A DNA stretch of 32,957 nt, from contig VLTH01000002.1 of NCBI GenBank assembly GCA_008125075.1, forward strand, positions 781,904 to 814,860, given 5' to 3'. Below, in pieces: positions 30,215 to 32,957 of the stretch (position 1 is its first letter; each line of letters opens with the position of its first letter). Source of the DNA: Acetivibrio alkalicellulosi (GTDB taxonomy: Bacteria; Bacillota; Clostridia; Acetivibrionales; Acetivibrionaceae). A program made the translations under genes and the position numbers. The notes beneath the pieces are model-generated. The model was not told the origin of the DNA, did no database searches, and saw only the letters and a program-made list of their open reading frames with translations.

Positions 30215-32957
30215 GTACGCCTTGTTGGGCTATAACCCCTGTGTAACAAGCAGGAATAAAGCCTTAGGGGCAATTTATATAGAAATTGTACCAAACTGTT
30301 TTGTCGAAATCAAGGGGTGAAATTCCCTTTGCTGCCCTGAGTTAACATCGCTAATACCACCTGTCAAGTGGGAGATGGGGCAAGTACTAATCCTCTACTA
30401 TGCGTCTTAAATCTGCCAGTTTAAGGGGTATAAAGTGTAGTGAAGTCGTAACCTGAAAAGCCTAAACCGCAAGGCATGGCATAATATATGGTGCGGGTAT
30501 CCAAGAGGCATGGTTAATTAAAACTGAACATGTGTCGTAAAGCTTCGTCAGGCGGCGGCCAGTGAAAACTGGAAACTTGAAGGTGGGGCAATCCTTATGC
30601 CACGGTAGTATTGCTCATTGCAGCCTGAAATGACTGCAACTACATTGTACAACTATAACTCAAACAATGTACCCATTTGGGATAGAACCTTCCGGAGCAC
30701 AGCAGGACCTAAACCTCTTAAAGAAAAGGATAGACAAAATGGAACAAGGGATGCAGCAAATAATGGAGCATGGCGGTGTAATGAAAGTATTTGCTGTACA
30801 CAGGTATCGTAGTAGTCCGAGAGTGGGAAAGCCACTTACATGGCGAAGGGTACCAGACAGACTGATTTTAAATTTAAAACGAATGTGGAGCCTAACTCCC
30901 TTAGATAGGGTTGTGAACCATAGGAGACTATGAACATTACGCACAGCTTCACAAGCGAGACACAGCTAAAAGAAATACTTGATTTCATTTACAAGAAAAG
31001 CAAAGAAGGTAAAAGCTTTAATGGAATATTAGAAGCAGCATTTAACGAAGTAACAATAATAACTGCAATTCATAATATTAAAAGTAACAAAGGTGCAAAT
31101 ACACCAGGTATAGACGGAATCAGGATGGATAGAATACTTCAGATGGAGAAAGGAAAATTAATAGAACTGATACAAAAATCAATTATTAATTACAAAGCAA
31201 AACCAGTACGAAGAACATATATAAAGAAAGCAAACGGAAAACTAAGACCACTTGGAATACCCACTGTAATCGATAAAATAATTCAAGAATGCATAAAAAT
31301 AATAATTGAGCCCATTTGCGAAGCCAAATTCTATCCTCAAAACTTTGGATTTAGACCCTACAGAGCAACATGTCATGCAATGAAATATGCAACAACACTA
31401 ATAGGATTAAGAACTCAAGAAAAACCTACAATAGCAATAGAAGGAGACATTGAAGGATATTTTGACAACATAAACCATAGGATACTACTAAGAAAACTAT
31501 ATAGAATTGGAATAAAAGATAAAAGAGTTCTAAGCATAATAAAACAAATGCTAATAGCAGGATATGTTTATGACAACGAAGAAGTTTTGACAGATAAAGG
31601 AACTGTTCAAGGTGGGATAATAAGTCCGCTTTTGGCAAATGTATACCTTAATGACTTTGATTGGATGTTAGGAAGAATGTATCATCATCCTAAATCACAT
31701 TATAAGAATGAGGCATCTGCAAGAACAGCATTAAAAAGAAAAGGTGTAAAACCTAAATATCTGATCCGTTACTGTGATGACTGGTTGATAATGACAACAA
31801 TGTTGAGTGAGGCAATAAAGATTCTAAAATACCTGCAAAAATACTACAAACATAGATTAAAGCTTAAATTATCTGAAGAAAAGACATTAATAACAGACCT
31901 TACAAAAACAAGAGCTAAATTTTTAGGGTATGAATTACTGGCGGCACCACCTAGAGCAAGGCCAGATAATAAAGGATTTAAAGGAATAGTCGGCAAATTT
32001 TATCCAGATAAAACAAAAGTTATTGCAAAAGTAGATATTATATGTAAAGAAATATATAAACTACGAGGAATGACTAATACAAAAACAATGGCAGCCCAAA
32101 TTGAAAGAATTAACTCAATAATAACAGGAGCGGCAGAATATTATAAAGTGGCAATATGCAGTAACACTTACGGATATATGGATAACAGAATAAAACAGAC
32201 TGCATACAGAACATTCAGAAAGATTTATGGCAAGAAGTATAAGAAACATCATATTCCAATGGCTAAGCTTAGTAATAGACCTCAAAGACACGAAAAACGA
32301 CAAGACAAAACATTTGCTGTAGAACACAATGAAAAATGGATAGGAATAACCAAAGCTTACATAACACACAGTCAAAGGGATAAATACAACTATAATCAAA
32401 AGATGACGCCATACTCAAGTGAAGGACGCCAGCTTTATATTATCGAAAGTAAAGGTAGAAAGATACCAGCATTAGACCGACCTCCAATTTATGAAGATGT
32501 AGAACTTTTTACATGTGAAGAGAAAAGCTTTAATAATTTTGAGTATTATATGAACAGGGAATATGCCTATAACAGGGATAGGGGGCGATGTAAAATTTGT
32601 GGAGAGAATTTAAGGCCAAAATTTAGACATTGCCAAAGGCTAGATGGAACATTGCCGCTGGATAAAATAAATAGAGTACCAAATTTAGCGTGGTTTTGTT
32701 ATAATTGTATGAAGATAATAACTGGTGGAGAAATACCACCAAATATAAACTCTAAAATGAAATCAAAGATTGAAAGATATAGAGCAAAGCTAAAAGTTTT
32801 AAATTAAAGCTAGTTGTTATCGTGAGGTAACAAAGAGTCGAAAGCCGAGGGAGGCAAGTAGGTTGGTTTGTTGGAAAGCCGGATGAATCGAAAGGTTCCT
32901 GTCCGGTTTGGAGCCGGGGAAAAGCCGGAGATCACGTCAAAGGCTTACCTATGGCTA
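30215..32957 (+). mobile_element. Group II intron 2 in cassette 7, running to about the window end
   Basis: A structured, GC-richer RNA-like leader of roughly 700 nt begins near GTACGCC (30215; 5' boundary uncertain by several bases, as it departs from GUGYG) and precedes a maturase gene. After the gene, domain V is a 34-nt hairpin (32876-32909) with the AGC triad in AAGCCGG and the GAAA loop, and most of domain VI follows to the window edge. It begins about 38 nt after the attC6 crossover, so unlike intron 1 it does not interrupt an attC core. A small hairpin, CCACA/TGTGG (30202-30214), lies just before the presumed 5' end. Confidence 0.72.
30930..32807 (+). CDS. ltrA: Group II intron reverse transcriptase/maturase with HNH endonuclease, YCDD type
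   Basis: A 625-aa protein, ATG after TAGGAGA. RT motifs: HNIKSNKGANTPGIDGI, KLRPLGIPT, AIEGDIEGYFDNINH, then YCDDWLIMT. The usual catalytic YADD is YCDD; both aspartates are kept. A maturase X domain and a basic linker follow, then a C-terminal HNH domain (CKICGENL ... FRHCQRLDG ... FCYNCMK). It is clearly a different lineage from the maturase of intron 1, with about 75 more residues. The frame is intact. Confidence 0.9.
   Translation: MNITHSFTSETQLKEILDFIYKKSKEGKSFNGILEAAFNEVTIITAIHNIKSNKGANTPGIDGIRMDRILQMEKGKLIELIQKSIINYKAKPVRRTYIKKANGKLRPLGIPTVIDKIIQECIKIIIEPICEAKFYPQNFGFRPYRATCHAMKYATTLIGLRTQEKPTIAIEGDIEGYFDNINHRILLRKLYRIGIKDKRVLSIIKQMLIAGYVYDNEEVLTDKGTVQGGIISPLLANVYLNDFDWMLGRMYHHPKSHYKNEASARTALKRKGVKPKYLIRYCDDWLIMTTMLSEAIKILKYLQKYYKHRLKLKLSEEKTLITDLTKTRAKFLGYELLAAPPRARPDNKGFKGIVGKFYPDKTKVIAKVDIICKEIYKLRGMTNTKTMAAQIERINSIITGAAEYYKVAICSNTYGYMDNRIKQTAYRTFRKIYGKKYKKHHIPMAKLSNRPQRHEKRQDKTFAVEHNEKWIGITKAYITHSQRDKYNYNQKMTPYSSEGRQLYIIESKGRKIPALDRPPIYEDVELFTCEEKSFNNFEYYMNREYAYNRDRGRCKICGENLRPKFRHCQRLDGTLPLDKINRVPNLAWFCYNCMKIITGGEIPPNINSKMKSKIERYRAKLKVLN

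Larger units (their letters stand above)
20014..32957 (+). mobile_element. Integron-like system: Xer-type integrase plus array of at least seven cassettes
   Basis: A tyrosine recombinase gene is followed, in the same direction, by repeated units of one or two genes each ending in an attC-like palindrome. Crossover points deduced from the sequence are G21244, G22094, G23107, G24993 (then intron, resuming at T27359), G28514, G29306 and G30176. The first ten bases from each crossover G match the reverse complement of the R'' box at the far end of the same cassette in 9-10 positions, while neighbouring cassettes differ, which is the signature of mobile circularised cassettes. Complete cassettes: 21245-22094, 22095-23107, 23108-24993, 27359-28514, 28515-29306, 29307-30176; a seventh begins at 30177 and leaves the window. 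Confidence 0.85.

Noticed and set aside
30667-30933. An 88-aa open frame (MYPFGIEPSG...) before the second maturase gene
   Set aside because: It lies in the part of intron 2 that should form RNA domains II to IV, has no good ribosome site and overlaps the maturase start; the openness is better explained by structured RNA. A short upstream peptide is not excluded.

Overview
The window reads as a low-GC Gram-positive, clostridial chromosome. Genes are AT-rich, ribosome sites are strong AGGAGG types, TTG starts are common, SOS boxes are of the Bacillus/Clostridium CGAAC-N4-GTTCG type, and the metabolism is anaerobe-like. I cannot name the species. There are no tRNA or rRNA genes and no CRISPR array.

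Layout. 1-3.15 kb (minus strand): a partial zinc-ribbon gene and a pseudokinase-like Ser/Thr kinase fused to an AAA ATPase and TPR-like repeats, apparently lacking the usual C-terminal sensor part. 3.5-5.75 kb: a GH5 glycosidase of the glucosylceramidase/sterylglucosidase type, bracketed by two copies of a 96-bp stem-loop repeat. 5.8-8.9 kb: two tandem membrane chemoreceptor-like proteins. 9.07-17.5 kb: a sulfur assimilation cluster: cysK, a sulfonate/taurine-type ABC importer, then a tightly coupled run of ThiS-like sulfur carrier, ThiF-like activating enzyme, JAMM protease, small siroheme sulfite reductase, TusA, a frameshifted small gene, AprA and AprB. 17.8-19.95 kb: cysD and cysN, which make APS, less AT-rich by eye and preceded by a 55-bp tandem duplication. 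Sulfate would be activated by CysDN, reduced to sulfite by AprAB, reduced to sulfide, and loaded as a thiocarboxylate on the carrier protein or fed to CysK.

20.0 kb to the end is the most unusual part: an integron-like system in a clostridium. A Xer-like tyrosine recombinase without the IntI-specific insertion lies upstream of, and in the same direction as, an array of at least seven cassettes. Each complete cassette starts with a G^TT-type core and ends with an R'' box that is the reverse complement of its own start (9-10 matches in 10), not its neighbour's. The six attC-like sites are 90-140 bp imperfect palindromes. LexA (SOS) boxes sit on a strong promoter of the recombinase gene and again 10 bp before the first cassette junction. 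Cargo: a Cys-rich hypothetical, a methyltransferase, a two-gene methyltransferase plus TIR-like/Mrr-nuclease cassette that looks like defence, an M23-like protein, a membrane-anchored hypothetical and a DUF3885 protein.

Two group II introns with RT/maturase-HNH proteins have entered the array. The first (24994-27358) splits attC3 exactly at its G^TT crossover point; removing it restores the core and matches the next cassette's R'' box 10 of 10. The second lies near the start of cassette 7 and runs to about the window end.
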